Below are positions 32,061 to 43,025 of a stretch of DNA of 64,000 bases, piece by piece. How positions within the stretch are numbered: position 1 is the stretch's first letter; every line of letters starts with the position of its first letter. A model generated the notes under the pieces. The model made no database searches. It was not told the origin of the DNA and saw only the letters and a list, made by a program, of their open reading frames with translations. A program made the translations under genes and the position numbers. The stretch comes from Macrosoma leucophasiata (Eukaryota; Arthropoda; Insecta; Lepidoptera; Hedylidae): the NCBI GenBank assembly GCA_036365455.1, contig JAWQUS010000007.1, positions 23,948,001 to 24,012,000 of the forward strand. The letters run 5' to 3'.

Positions 32061-33211
32061 ATCACTTAAGTACCTACACGTAAAGTGGGATAGCTTTTTT
32101 CTCTCAAATTTGCTAAAACATGCGAACATTCTAGGTTCATGAGCGTATCTACTGATATATTGTAGATAGGCCACTGCATCATGTATATTTTTATACGGTA
32201 TATGTAAATGTATACGCGGGATAGATCATTACATGGGAAGATTGTGATTATATTATATTATCTTACTAATTAAAGGTAATTAATGTATAAAAAAAATATT
32301 GTAACAGTATCTATTGTATTTTATCTATCAAAACACTCAATGCTCGAGTATTGTAGAGAATCGCGTAGACATATTTTATTGCGCACCATAATAAAATATA
32401 AATATTTAGTAAATAGCTAAATTACGTTAGTTCGACGTTTTTTTAGAATTTGTTCTACTTGCGGTGTGCGTTGGCCTTAATGAACTGTGTGGGTTGGATA
32501 TTTGGTAGTACAGTTTGGTATTGAGTGAAGGTACCTAGTCGGAGCATACGCACCGTTACACAATGTTTTGCCTACTAAACAGTACTCGTATTAATCTTTA
32601 TTACTATACAGAGATGAGATGATTTATGACCCAGTAATTGCTGGCACAGACATTACGAGAAAAGTGAGTTAATAATGAGATTTTAGACCTTTTTGTAAAC
32701 GTTCACAGGTTCTAATCGTATACCATCAACGACGATTGCGCTTCCTTTCTGTACACTATGTTATTCGTACGTCGCGTCGTCGCGCTGTGAACACAATGAC
32801 ACGAGCGTCCACAGATGCGACGATGTCTTTGCATAGGAAGTATTAAGTTAAGGCCACAAGCCACAATGATTTTTTGTTTTTAGGTATGTTTGTCCGCGCA
32901 TCATCGAAAAACTCCTTAATGAAATTAATGAGCGATTTCACAGGTACTCGTATATTGCTTAAGGTCTAACTGAAAAATTAGTTAATTCGCCGCACATAAC
33001 CTTTAAAATAAACACTAGTGTAAAATAGTTCGGTGGGCATGCAGGTGAAGCTGCGGGCAACAGCTAGTCTTTTATAAAATACAAATATTTGGTTGGCTTT
33101 TATAAGTATTTCTTTAGTTATCTAATATACTTGCAAATACACTTCTTACTATCTACTATAAAATACCTGTCCAATTTGCATACAACACAAATTTTGTATA
33201 CTTATATAGGC
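32061..33211. other. Intron stretch with the second duplicated unit
   Basis: Contains the second copy of the local duplication (32527-32677) and, at 33040-33069, a Helitron 3' end (GCTGCGGGCAACAGCTAG). A GC-richer patch at 32750-32830 (GTCGCGTCGTCGCGCTGTG) has no recognisable frame. Confidence 0.4.
32527..32677 (+). repeat. Local direct duplication, unit 2
   Basis: See 31694-31840; the two units are 833 bp apart, in the same orientation and over 95% identical by eye. Confidence 0.85.
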
Positions 33212-33292
33212 ACTTAAGGCGGCAAGTAGGTATATTAGGTAATACGGTGGTGCATACGCCCGCGAGCTCCGTCACTGGAGCTCTACCACCAG
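33212..33292 (-). repeat. Family B 5' fragment
   Basis: TATATTAGGTAATACGGTGG through GGAGCTCTACCACCAG: the first 80 bases of family B, in reverse. Confidence 0.8.
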
Positions 33293-34130
33293 TTACATAC
33301 ACAATTATCATAATAAAATACCATAAACAAATATATTAATTGTTTATGGTAGATATAAACATTGAGTGTTACTCCATTACCATAGACAGGCTTACATAAA
33401 TTGATTCATGCTTTAAAAAGTGTACCTAATTGCTTAAATATACATATATCTATCATTATATTTTGTCTCCAATAACAGATACCATTTATCTTATCTTATC
33501 CCTTTATATATAAATTTAAAAAATATCCTAAATTCAATTTAACACTGACGTCTAGAGAAAGATGTATCCTTTATGATGATGTTATTAAGGCATTGAAATA
33601 ACAATTGGTCATAGTTTCAACCTTACAAATAGTAGGTAGGATTTTATGTCGAGGTGAAAATCCTTTATGGACACCCTCCATCTTGGTGGAAACGCGCCGG
33701 GTAGTGTGAGATTGGTACTCACCAAAACCACCCCGGTAGCCTTTTTGCCTACGTACTTCTTGTAATGTCTTTCCGGAGCCCCCCGTACACAACGCCATGA
33801 GACTCAACTTGAGCATAGTTTTGTCCCTTGTCCCCACTTTTTGACAATATGTTATGTTGCCGCTCTCTCGGAGCCACCACTGCGTATATTGCACAGGTGA
33901 GCAGGACCCCACCCTGGACCGCTCCAAATAGTACATACGTATAACAAGACTACGTTAGAGGTGAAGTCAAAAGAAGAGGAGAAAGTGGCATAAAATTATA
34001 GAAGTCTCCAACACTTCGACTACAGAACCTGATTAGTCTGTGCTCCAACACTAACAATATTTTCTTCGTTCCAACATGAATACCAATTATAATTTCTATT
34101 TCTAATAAAATGAAAGAACATTTTTTTTTT
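33293..34130. other. Intron stretch; possible retroelement remnant
   Basis: Bases 33571-33960 are GC-richer than their surroundings and hold a 121-codon minus frame (WWLRESGNITYCQK, GGSGKTLQEVRRQK) that I do not recognise. It may be a decayed mobile-element segment next to the LINE at 34131. Confidence 0.3.
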
Positions 34131-34606
34131 TATATGGAAGCGAGAGCTGGGTATGCAGGAAAGAGCATGAAAGTAAGTTGAACGCGGTCGAGATGAGATC
34201 TTTGCGCAAGATCTGCGGTGTATCACTCACCGATCGTGTTCGTAATGAAGATGTAAGAAAGAGACTTTGTGTGAATGATAGTATCGGTGTAAAAATGAAA
34301 AAAGGCATGCTCCGATGGTTCGAGCATATAGAAAGAATGTCGAATGAGCGAATGACTAAACAGATATACAATGCGAATGTGGATGGTTGCAGAGGCCCAG
34401 GAAGACCAAGACTGACCTACCATGACCAAATAGGTCGAGTTCTGTCTGATGGTGGGGTCAAAAGTCTTAGGAATCGGCGTGCATGTATGAAGAGAATGAT
34501 GAAGGTAGACGAGGCACGAGAGGTTTGTCAGAACCGGGATATCTGGCGCTCTACACTCTCTGCCTACCCCGTTAGGGACCTGGCGTGAAGATACATACAT
34601 ACATAA
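34131..34606 (+). pseudogene. LINE reverse transcriptase C-terminal fragment
   Basis: An open frame runs from about 34131 (YGSESWVCRKEHESKLN) to the TGA at 34586-34588. It gives the segment after the reverse-transcriptase core of a non-LTR retrotransposon: RSLRKICGVSLTDRVRNEDV, RKR, GMLRWFEHIERM and a Gly/Arg-rich GPGRPRLTYHDQI block, typical of endonuclease-reverse transcriptase proteins in insects. The reverse-transcriptase catalytic motifs are absent, so the copy is 5'-truncated. The 3' end is CGTTAGGGACCTGGCGTG followed by ATACATACATACAT. Short copies of the same 3' end occur at 24588-24695 and 27358-27425. It lies in the large kinase intron on the opposite strand. It makes no functional enzyme alone. 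Confidence 0.8.
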
Positions 34607-35105
34607 CAATTTGCCAATGCCTTTATCGGCATCTCACCTATAACAATACAATCTGACAAGCTTCAAGGAAACTGCCTCAACGTGAGGGAAAGCACTAACA
34701 GTTAGGAATTCCGAATGACTGATGCTTGATAGCAAACAGATTTCGAGAGACACGACAAGGACATTTAAATTAGCAAAAGTTGTGAACTAGCTTGCGCAAT
34801 GCAGTGAAATGGCATCGTCTGATAATTAAAACTTCCGGCTCACCGGTGATAAAGTTATATAACCGTTAAACAGATGTAATTCAGACGTGGAAATGTACAA
34901 TGATCAAATTAAGCAGAGCTTTATTGTTGTGAATCGATTCTATTGACCATTCAGTTTTAGGGTCATCGGGCTTTCTTGTGCAAGTGGAATGGACGCTCAA
35001 TTACGTGATGTGTTTTGATAAAATTTCTTTCGAGTTTACATAACTACCAGAGGGACAAAGCAATAGGGGGCAACGCGTCTGAAGATGCAAAGGTTTTAGT
35101 GAAGA
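34607..35105. other. Unassigned intron spacer
   Basis: No element or exon is recognised. Confidence 0.3.
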
Positions 35106-35108
35106 CAT

Positions 35109-35281
35109 TTTTTTTATGGTGGAAGTGGCAAACAAGCTTGCAGTTCACATTGATGTTAAGTGATGACTGCAGCCTATATAGACACCCACAAAAAGATCAA
35201 GTTCAAAATGCAGATGAGTTACCACTTCTGAGGCCTAAGGTGTAATGCCTCTGTGCCGGAAATTACAGGGCCGTACATTTT
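35109..35281 (-). repeat. Family B copy ending at the shared breakpoint
   Basis: The 3' part of family B, reversed, running from TTTTTTTATGGTGGAAGTGGC to GGCCGTACATTT, where the match stops as in three other copies. Confidence 0.8.
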
Positions 35282-36552
35282 AAAGACCATTCATCCATGT
35301 GAATAGGGTGCCATCGCTATTGTATAAAAATATATTTTATTCAATGATTATCCTTAAAAAACTGTAACTGTCTGTCTGTCTGTAATACTTTCACGGCCAA
35401 GCTGCTGGAGCTTGGATTTGGTCCTACGTTAAGGTTAGGCTTAAGCCATCTTTAAGCGACCCTTGTATCAGTCATTGGGTTATTATTGCCAAAAAATATT
35501 GCTGATCGCAGCTTAAATTTTATGTCCAAAGTTGTCGATGACTATCAAAAAAAAACTTTAAACTAAACAGAACTACAAACTAAACTAAAAAGAACTGCGC
35601 AATCGAATTTATCTTTAACAAACAGATAACCAGGATGTAAACTTAGGACGAACTAGTTTTTACATCACACATACAGCAGTTGAAGCATCAACAAAACAAA
35701 AACAAGTTGTACAAGATCAGGTATTCACAGGAAGAGACGGTCGTTGGTCTATTCAGTCCATAGCGTCCGCGACCACGGCCTGTTTCCGGCCATTACAGTC
35801 ATAGAGTAACTCGGGCCACCGGCCGCGGCGGACTGGAGGGGAGTAGGCGTAGCGTTTATTACCGATGCAAAACAGTCTGTCATTTTTTGCGGGAGGAAAT
35901 GCGTGCGACACTCACGCACACACACACGAAACTCACACCTTGACTTTAACAAAATACAGAAACAATTTCACGCACACATTTAAACATCTAGGCGACAGGT
36001 ATAGGACCATTTGGGCTTGTACTTTGACAGAGGGGAAAGCCGTCATATGGCTACTCCCCTCTGGTGTTGCTCTATGATTACAGTCCAACAGGATGCAAAG
36101 TAACGCACAAACACATTAAGTCACACATCTCGGGTTCACGCTTGACAGATTTACGGAGGTCATCGACCTGGAAAACTTGTCGGAGATTAATTCACTTTCA
36201 ATTCATTATCAAATTTCATGTGTTTCCGAAGATAATGTTCTTCTAATTAATAGTTATAATGGTTGCATAATAGTGAAACAAGCTTGGCTAGACGTAAACT
36301 AGACCAATATTTTAATTGATTTGCAGCCGATTAGGAAGTAGTGGATGTAGTATTAGTCTTGGATCCAATTTCAAAGGCAGAACTTGATACTCGTATTAAG
36401 CATTAGGTACACAATATTTAACATTTATCATTTTTCAAGATACATATTGTATTTGCTCACAATTTCACGTGCATGGACGTCATACACTATTATTATAAGC
36501 CCTAGAATGTAGACCGGCTGTCAGTTAACTTTTTGAAAAACTAACTCTATGC
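35282..36552. other. Intron stretch with a CpG-rich patch
   Basis: Around 35750-35850 the sequence becomes GC- and CpG-rich (CCACCGGCCGCGGCGGAC). The minus strand has a 44-codon frame from ATG at 35881-35883 (context AAAAATGA) to a stop at 35749. It may be an unannotated exon or promoter patch. Nothing else is recognised. Confidence 0.3.
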
Positions 36553-36885
36553 AGAATCTTCCTTTTATTTTAAAGAAAAATGGAAAGAAAAAATTGACTT
36601 CAGGCGAGACTCGAACTCGAGGCCTACTGGGAATCTAGTCCAGCCGCTCTTCCAACTGAGCTACTGAAGTCCTGCCCGATTTGTCAAATCTTTCCTTCAC
36701 ATTTATTGCCTTGCTTTATGGTAGCAGTAGCGCCATCTATTGCCAACCATGCTAGTTAGGCAACCGATATAATAGACTTTTCAGTTTATTGAATATCGTA
36801 AAGAAGTCGCTTTTACCCTTTTTTAAATAAAATATATTTCACAAGCATGTGTTAATGCGAAATAATATAAAAAACAAGAATCTTC
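36553..36885. mobile_element. tRNA-like SINE (family F, copy 2)
   Basis: Flanked by AGAATCTTC at 36553-36561 and 36877-36885. It has one minus-strand tRNA-like head (about 36596-36676) and, at the right, the complement of the outer arm found at the left of copy 1 (TTCACAAGCATGTGTTAATG). The second head is missing. Confidence 0.8.
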
Positions 36886-37239
36886 ATTAATTAATAGGCG
36901 GTGCCCAGACAAAATTGCTGACCCTGGTGAAGCGTAAAAATGACCAGAAGCAATCATTAGTAATAAACTCATAATCCAGTTAATCTTTTTCTCTGCTAAG
37001 CTTTTATTTACTTCCCCTCTTTTCTTAATCCCAGGGTTCAAAAGTTCATATAAAAAAGGAAAAATGTCACAGTGCTTAACCTCTTGAGCTGCAGTAAAAT
37101 ATACCTAACAATTTTATTGATTGCATATTGTTCGCGGATGATATCGTCCACGCGTAGCTCAACCTCTTAAATAAGATTGAGACTGAATCTTATCGGTAAT
37201 TCCTTTTCTTTTCCCGTTTCAGAGAGATCTATCTATTAA
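36886..37239. other. Unassigned intron spacer
   Basis: No element or exon is recognised. Confidence 0.3.
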
Positions 37240-37453
37240 CTAGCGGCCCGCCCCGGCTTCGCGCGGTTGCATAATATTACCTACCCTCTCCTATTCATCT
37301 TAGCGTGAGATGTTATATAGCCTAAAGCCTTCCTCGATAAATGGGCTAGATAGCCCAACACTGAAATAATTTTTCATATCGGACCAGTAGTTCCTGAGTT
37401 TAGCGCATTCAAGCAAACAAACAAACTCTTCAGCTTTATAATATTAGTATAGA
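37240..37453 (-). mobile_element. Helitron-like element, subfamily H2
   Basis: On the minus strand it runs A|TCTATACTAATATTATAAAG to GAAGCCGGGGCGGGCCGCTAG|T, 214 bp. It lies just 41 bp downstream of the exon 6 donor. Confidence 0.85.
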
Positions 37454-37494
37454 TACCCTTAGAATATGGGCGGTAAAGAGGTAAAATGACTCAC

Positions 37495-37624
37495 TCTAGA
37501 CATCTGTGCAGGAAGTGTAGGAAGGCAGGGTCGTCGGTGCGCACCGCTGTCGCTAGTGTGCGCGAGCCGGGCCGCCGCTTGCGACCCTTCGAGTTGGTCA
37601 CGATGCGGGGCGAGCCTTTCGTGT
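37495..37624 (-). CDS. Dyrk2: DYRK kinase, visible coding exon 6
   Basis: This exon gives residues 300-341 plus the split Asp 299 and Glu 342. It begins TKGSPRIVTNSKGRKRRPGS and ends AFLHFLHRCL. This is the C-lobe segment of class II DYRKs; the compact 'TNSKGRKRRPGS' form without an insert resembles vertebrate DYRK4 and fly smi35A more than DYRK2. The acceptor is CTCACCAACAG|AC (37624/37625) and the donor is CTAGA|GTGAGT (37495/37494). It is GC-rich in third positions. The preceding intron is only 499 bp and contains a complete family B element. Confidence 0.92.
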
Positions 37625-37748
37625 CTGTTGGTGAGGTACAACAATCAGTTTTTTTTGTAAAGAGTCAAGCGGCAGTACGAACATTTGGCGGCCGTATTCA
37701 GGTACGTAGAAAATTTTCTCGGCTTAAATTATAGGAGCAAACATTCCA

Positions 37749-38038
37749 TTTTTTTTCTTGTAATGGAAGTGGCAAACAAGCTTGCAATTCACATTGATGT
37801 TAAGTGATGACTGCAGCTTATAGACACCCACATAAAGACCAAGGTCAAAATGCAGATGCGTTACCACTCCAGAGACCTAAGGTGTTATGCCTCTGTGCCG
37901 GAAATTACAGGGCCGTACATTTCCACCTGACCGGAACACGATAGTGCTGAACACTAGTATTTAGCGGCAAGTATATATATTAGGTAATGCGGTGGTGCCT
38001 ACGCCCGCGAGCTCCGTCATTGGAGCTCTACCACCAGT
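37749..38038 (-). repeat. Family B full-length copy inside a short intron
   Basis: From TTTTTTTTCTTGTAATGG to GAGCTCTACCACCAG. It takes up about 290 of the 499 bp between kinase exons 5 and 6. Confidence 0.85.
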
Positions 38039-38123
38039 ACTTGAGGGGTATATTTAATAAAGATCGCCTCTGTGACATGAATTATAGGAGCATACATTCC
38101 ATCTGTCTAATAAAAAAACTTAC

Positions 38124-38267
38124 CAAAGAACAGCCTCTTCCTAGTAGCGTGCAGCAGTAGGTCAGGGGGTGGTGGGCCCAGCAGCTCCATGATACAGGCC
38201 AGTTGCTCTGCTTCGTGTTCTCCAGGGAACAGTGGGTAACCGGTGTGGAGTTCCGCCAATATACAAC
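38124..38267 (-). CDS. Dyrk2: DYRK kinase, visible coding exon 5
   Basis: This exon gives residues 252-298 plus the last two bases of Gly 251 and the first of Asp 299. It starts [20 protein letters not shown], the conserved GC.LAEL.TG.PLFPGE block after helix F, then [11 protein letters not shown] followed by four prolines and [13 protein letters not shown]. This is subdomains IX to X of a DYRK. The acceptor is TTTTTCAG|GT (38267/38268) and the donor is TTTG|GTAAGT (38124/38123). The exon is 144 bp with phases that match both neighbours. Confidence 0.93.
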
Positions 38268-38655
38268 CTGAAAAACAACCCTTATAATAATATTCCTTAT
38301 ATTATAGGCCCTGATAATGGTAAACTATTTTTTGTACCGCTAAGGCTATACGAAGTTCGCCTGGACAGCTGGTTTATCTATAGTGGTCTTCTGTCTATAC
38401 AGCGTATTTACATTAGGTACAAAAGTTTATGTACGTGTTTGTTTTTATTATAACATAAAGAAACTATAACCCTCAAGTAGAAAAATAAATTGATTGCATT
38501 ACACAGTCGTACATTCATTAATTAAAAACATTTCACTTTCTATGTGGCTATAGCTGTAATAGATAACTGTTATTTCTCATAGCACAAACCGCGACTCATC
38601 CGAAGTATTAGGTATATGTAGGAACATCACAGGTTTGGTTTACATCACACTTTCG
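38268..38655. other. Start of the 4-kb intron
   Basis: A Helitron-like H1 3' end (CGAAGTTCGCCTGGACAGCTGG) lies at about 38347-38372. Otherwise nothing is recognised. Confidence 0.4.
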
Positions 38656-38901
38656 TACAGTACTCAACAATTAATATTGCACATCGACCCTTCGGAAGAT
38701 ACGATCGGCTCGTTTCGACTTCGTAGAGCGTTATCTCTGCATGCTCTCCTACTTAAAGTCCGATATTGGTCAAAACTTGATCAAAATGGTCGACAAACGT
38801 CAAATAGGTACGATGTGAAAGAGATAACGCTCTACAGACCCGAAATAAGCCGAAGTCAACTTCCTAAGCTCGATGTGCAATATTTATTGTTGAGCACTGT
38901 A
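38656..38901 (+). mobile_element. TA-flanked MITE (family J, copy 2)
   Basis: Inverted ends TACAGTACTCAACAATTAAT and the complement of TACAGTGCTCAACAATAAAT. The inner CGACTTCGTAGAGCGTTATC and AAATAGGTACGATGTGAAAG match 30776-31045 in reverse. Confidence 0.8.
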
Positions 38902-39051
38902 TTATCATATCTGTAGATACTAAGTACCTACCTACAAAAAAAAGGTTATATTAATTGCATGATAGGAGACGGGTAATGTTGGGCCTGCAAAATCATTACT
39001 AGTTAACCCATTACACAGTACATTTTGAAATAGTTAACAATTTAAATTTTA

Positions 39052-39341
39052 CTGGTGGTAGAGCTCCAGTGACGGAGCTCGCGGGCGTAGGCACCACCGC
39101 ATTACCTAATATACTTGCCGCTAAATGGTAGTGTTCAGCACTATCGTGTTCCGGTCAGGTGGTAATGTACGGCCCTGTAATTTCCGGCACAGAGGCATAA
39201 CACCTAATGCCTCAGGAGTGGCATCGCATCTGCATTTTGACCTCTGGTCATTGTGTGGGTGTCTATAGGCTGCAGTCTTCACTTAACATGAATGTGAACT
39301 GCATGCTTGTTTGCCACTTTTATTACATAAAAAAAAAAAAA
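39052..39341 (+). repeat. Family B full-length copy
   Basis: Near-consensus copy with all blocks and a long A run at 39329-39341. Confidence 0.87.
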
Positions 39342-40847
39342 TTAGCAATCTAACCCAACTTTTACTCGTACATACTTCAATTACCTACTGGCAATTAAAA
39401 AAATGCCCGAATTTCATTTTATTTATTTTATAGTCATTTGGAAATGAAATAATTTGTGCAGTGTTTAACACCTGGACCCAGAAATGTATGGAAAAGTATC
39501 ATTCTCCTTTCGAGTCTTGTCAATTATTATAAATTAAATACGTTTTTTAATATTTGGCGGATGTTGAAAGATTTTTGGTATTTACATTATTTACAGAAAA
39601 CATAGGCACTAAAGCGGTGTAATACCGAAATACAGAACGGCCGTAAGATCATTTATACCAAATAAACAGTCTAAATGTGTCGATTACATTGGTCTCATCA
39701 CTAGACAATGTCATAAACGTATTGCGTAAAGGCCAGTGGATGTTTGCGGATCGTGCACGTGTCGCCTTTCTCCGAGACTTTCTACAAATCGTGACGTAAC
39801 CGGTCGTCGTTGCTAGTGCTGTGCATGATGGTTCGGATACGGATATTTTTTCGTTAATTTAAAGTTATTTATTACGATTCAGATGTAATTATTTTGTTTA
39901 GTTAATTTTGTTACACTTTACGAGTAATACAAACGTTCAGGATTTTAAATAATTATTTACAGATTTATTACCTAAAAACTTAAATAAACATATTTTTGTG
40001 ATGAATGAACAATGATGGAGTAGAAATATCTAGTCATCTATGGCGAATATTATCCGCTTCAAATAATGCTCAAGGAGTCATTTGGAAATCCACAAGGCGA
40101 TTTCACTTCCCGAATTAAGTCTCTTTTAGAAGTTTATTGTTTGTTATCATCATGAATATTTCCTATAACCGACCCATTACTTCAAATATTTCACGCATGA
40201 AATCGGTAGCCAGTTTCGTTTATGTAAAGCGTTCAGTAAAGCATCGTTTAACAAAACTGGCTTAAAATGGGCATTTGTGATTTTTATTACATGCTTGACC
40301 TCTCAAATTGTTTTAATGGCGTTTGATATGCAACACCTAATTAATTAACACTGTGTTTGCAGAAAATGGTAAGAAAATATTAAAGAAAAGTAGATCTTCA
40401 GGAAAAGGTACATAATATCCGTTATTTTTAGTACGGATAAATCTTACATCCCTATTTACCGACATGATCGGTCAATTCTCACGAACTTTGTCTATTTATG
40501 GCGCTCTGTGCGCTCTGCGATACGAAGGAATGCAAGCAGCATCAAGACTGCCGCGTAATTGCGTAATGACGAGGTTTGCTAATGTGATGGAATTTCCGCC
40601 ATTTTGATTCAGGATTCCATTTTAGTCTAATTGCGACACTTGATGATGAATTCAAAATCGCAATTTTAAGGTATCTGGTGATATCCGATGAGCCTTTTAC
40701 GGATAAAACGTATGTTTTATCTGGGTCACATCACGGATATACGTTAAAGCGAAAGATTGCAAATGTTCGTCCCACTTTATTTTCGACAAATTCTACTTAA
40801 TTTGGGTTTGTCCCAGATACCTAAAGAAAAATAGATATACCTACCTC
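39342..40847. other. Repeat-poor intron stretch
   Basis: 1.5 kb without recognisable repeats or exons. Nothing in it reads as a kinase segment. Confidence 0.35.
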
Positions 40848-41121
40848 TTTTTATGTAACAAAGGTGGCAAACAATGCAGTTCACATGGATGTTATGTGCA
40901 GCCTATTTACATCTACACAAAGCCAGAGGTCAAAATTCATATGCGTTCATTCCTGACACGTTAGTTGTTATGTATCTAATAGTTATTACGGGGCCATACA
41001 CTACCGTCTAACCGGTACACGATAATACTGAACACTACCGTTTAGGGGCAGATAGATTAGTAGCAGTAGAATGCGGTGGTGCCTACGCTCTCGAGGTCCT
41101 ACACGGGAACTCTACCACCAG
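40848..41121 (-). repeat. Family B, diverged copy
   Basis: TTTATGTAACAAAGGTGGC at the left, AACTCTACCACCAG at the right. It has several deletions and shares GGGGCCATACA and TAACCGG with the old copy at 22788-23061, so the two may form a subfamily. Confidence 0.75.
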
Positions 41122-41830
41122 TTTTGGCACTTAATCTACATTGTCACCTCTAGTTTTTATGTACCTAAATGTCAACAGGTTGCAATTGGCACTTACAATA
41201 AAAGTGAACAATTGATATTTTTTATGTCATGCAGTAGTTCAAAGTTCTGCAGGAGCAAATGTCCTCAGTGTATAAAATATCCTTTTTATTGTGCAGTTTA
41301 ATACGAGGGGAAGCCCTCCCTCAACGGTTCCCTATGTGTTGCGTCCCGATTTCAATATGGAATAATAAAATTAATTAGTGTTAACAGGTGTCCCGATTTG
41401 CGCGGGACGCCCTGATTTTCAGGGCTCTGGGGACTCGTCCCGATTAACACCTGGTCGGGACTTTAAATGTCCCGATAAATCATCATCATTACCTCAACCG
41501 AGAGACGTCAACTTCTAGACAAAAGCCTGTCTAAAGGCCAATCATCTTTTGGGGCCCGAGGCTTTTGATAATTCAATAAATTAATTAATTGGCTTGCTTT
41601 TTAGTGTCCCAATTTTTACCCCGGGTCCAGATTTATTTTAGCTACTGTCCTGATTTAAAAGAAATCGGACCTGACAATACTACAATTAATACATACTCGT
41701 ACCTACGTTTTAAACTGTGATAATACTATGTTCTAGCTACGTTACCAACTGACTGAAAAAGGTTTTGGAGGGAACCTTGAAAGAGGCGTGTGGTGCTCTT
41801 ATTTTATTTTCTTGGTGTATTTTTGAGTTA
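41122..41830. repeat. GTCCCGAT-rich element with an RTE-like 3' end inside
   Basis: GTCCCGAT or its complement recurs at 41343, 41390, 41434, 41455 and 41471. At 41478-41530 CATCATCATTACCTC and ACGTCAACTTCTAGACAAAAGCC match, in pieces, the complement of the LINE end at 56443-56490. I infer a retroposon end inserted into an older unnamed repeat. Confidence 0.4.
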
Positions 41831-42050
41831 TCTATACTTATAATAAAACTGTAGAAGTGTAAATTCTGTACAATAAAAATATTGAAAAAATAAATACCAG
41901 GGGATGTTACTAGATCGATACCGAACATAAATGTGATAAGAAAAAAAAATATCTGTCTGTCTGTCTGTTTGTTCAAGTATCACAGAAAAACTACCGGTCC
42001 GATTACAATGAAACTTGGTATGATTATATTTTAACCTTTGGCGCACTGAT
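41831..42050 (+). mobile_element. Helitron-like 5' end
   Basis: A|TCTATACTTATAATAAAACT onwards matches the first 220 bases of 19470-21071, including the CTGT microsatellite and CTACCGGTCCGATTACAATG. No 3' CTAG partner is found. Confidence 0.7.
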
Positions 42051-42180
42051 AAATTGACGGACTGATAAATTGACTGATTCTGACTTTTACGTTGCTTAAT
42101 ACGAATGCGAAATATCGTTTAACTTGACACTGGCAATATGCATCACAAGCGATGCCATAAATTAAAAAAAAAACACTGTT

Positions 42181-42456
<276 letters not shown>

Positions 42457-42462
42457 CTAGAT

Positions 42463-42613
42463 TTTTTTTTATGTAATGGAAGTGGCAAACAAGCATGCAA
42501 TTCACATTGATGTTAAGTGATGACTGCAGCCTATAGACACTCACACAAAGACCAAGGTTAAAATGCAGGCGCGTTACCACTCCTGAGGCCACAAATTACA
42601 GGGCCATACATTT
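42463..42613 (-). repeat. Family B copy ending near the shared breakpoint
   Basis: The 3' part of family B, reversed, from TTTTTTATGTAATGGAAGTGG to AGGGCCATACATTT, with a short internal deletion; it ends at the same place as 35109-35281. It starts 46 bp upstream of the exon 4 acceptor. Confidence 0.8.
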
Positions 42614-42784
42614 CTACAACTAGTCACTTATGGGGAAGAAATCAAGAATAGAATAATGAATGAAAATAATAAATAAGAACAAGAAAAGAAATAAGAAAAG
42701 AAGAATATCAACTCAAAAAAGTCACATTCTACTGCAGTAATTTCCGGACAGCTAGAGCCTCTTGATGGTTTCATGTAAACTATG

Positions 42785-43025
42785 AGCAGAGAATATGTAA
42801 TAATACTACGCATAGAATGGACACTTCGACGTCCCGCCCGATTTTCCTGCCTCACCCAACCTCCTCCCAACCAAGAGGGGAGGACCTCTTATGGGCGACG
42901 TGTGGTATTCTCTACGTGCTACACACACAGGTGCACGTGTAAATACACGTCACTGATTGATGTCTGTGTAATAGAGACCAAATTAAGCGTTTGTATGGAA
43001 TTTTGGCGGAGTGTTCGCGGTGTGC
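42785..43025 (-). repeat. Dispersed repeat family I, copy 2
   Basis: The complement of 9484-9720: GACACTTCGACGTCCCGCCC, AATACACGTCACTGATTGATG and AATTTTGGCGGAGTGTTCGCG-like blocks. Confidence 0.7.

Larger units (their letters stand above)
18817..37494 (-). other. Large last intron of the kinase gene (18.7 kb)
   Basis: Donor GA|GTGAGT at 37494/37495 and acceptor TTCCACAG at 18816/18817. It carries Helitrons, SINEs, LINE ends and MITEs listed separately. No further kinase-like exon was found in it. Confidence 0.7.

Noticed and set aside
33571..33936. 121-codon minus frame
   Set aside because: No recognisable domain, and unrelated to the kinase. Kept as a possible mobile-element remnant, not as a gene.
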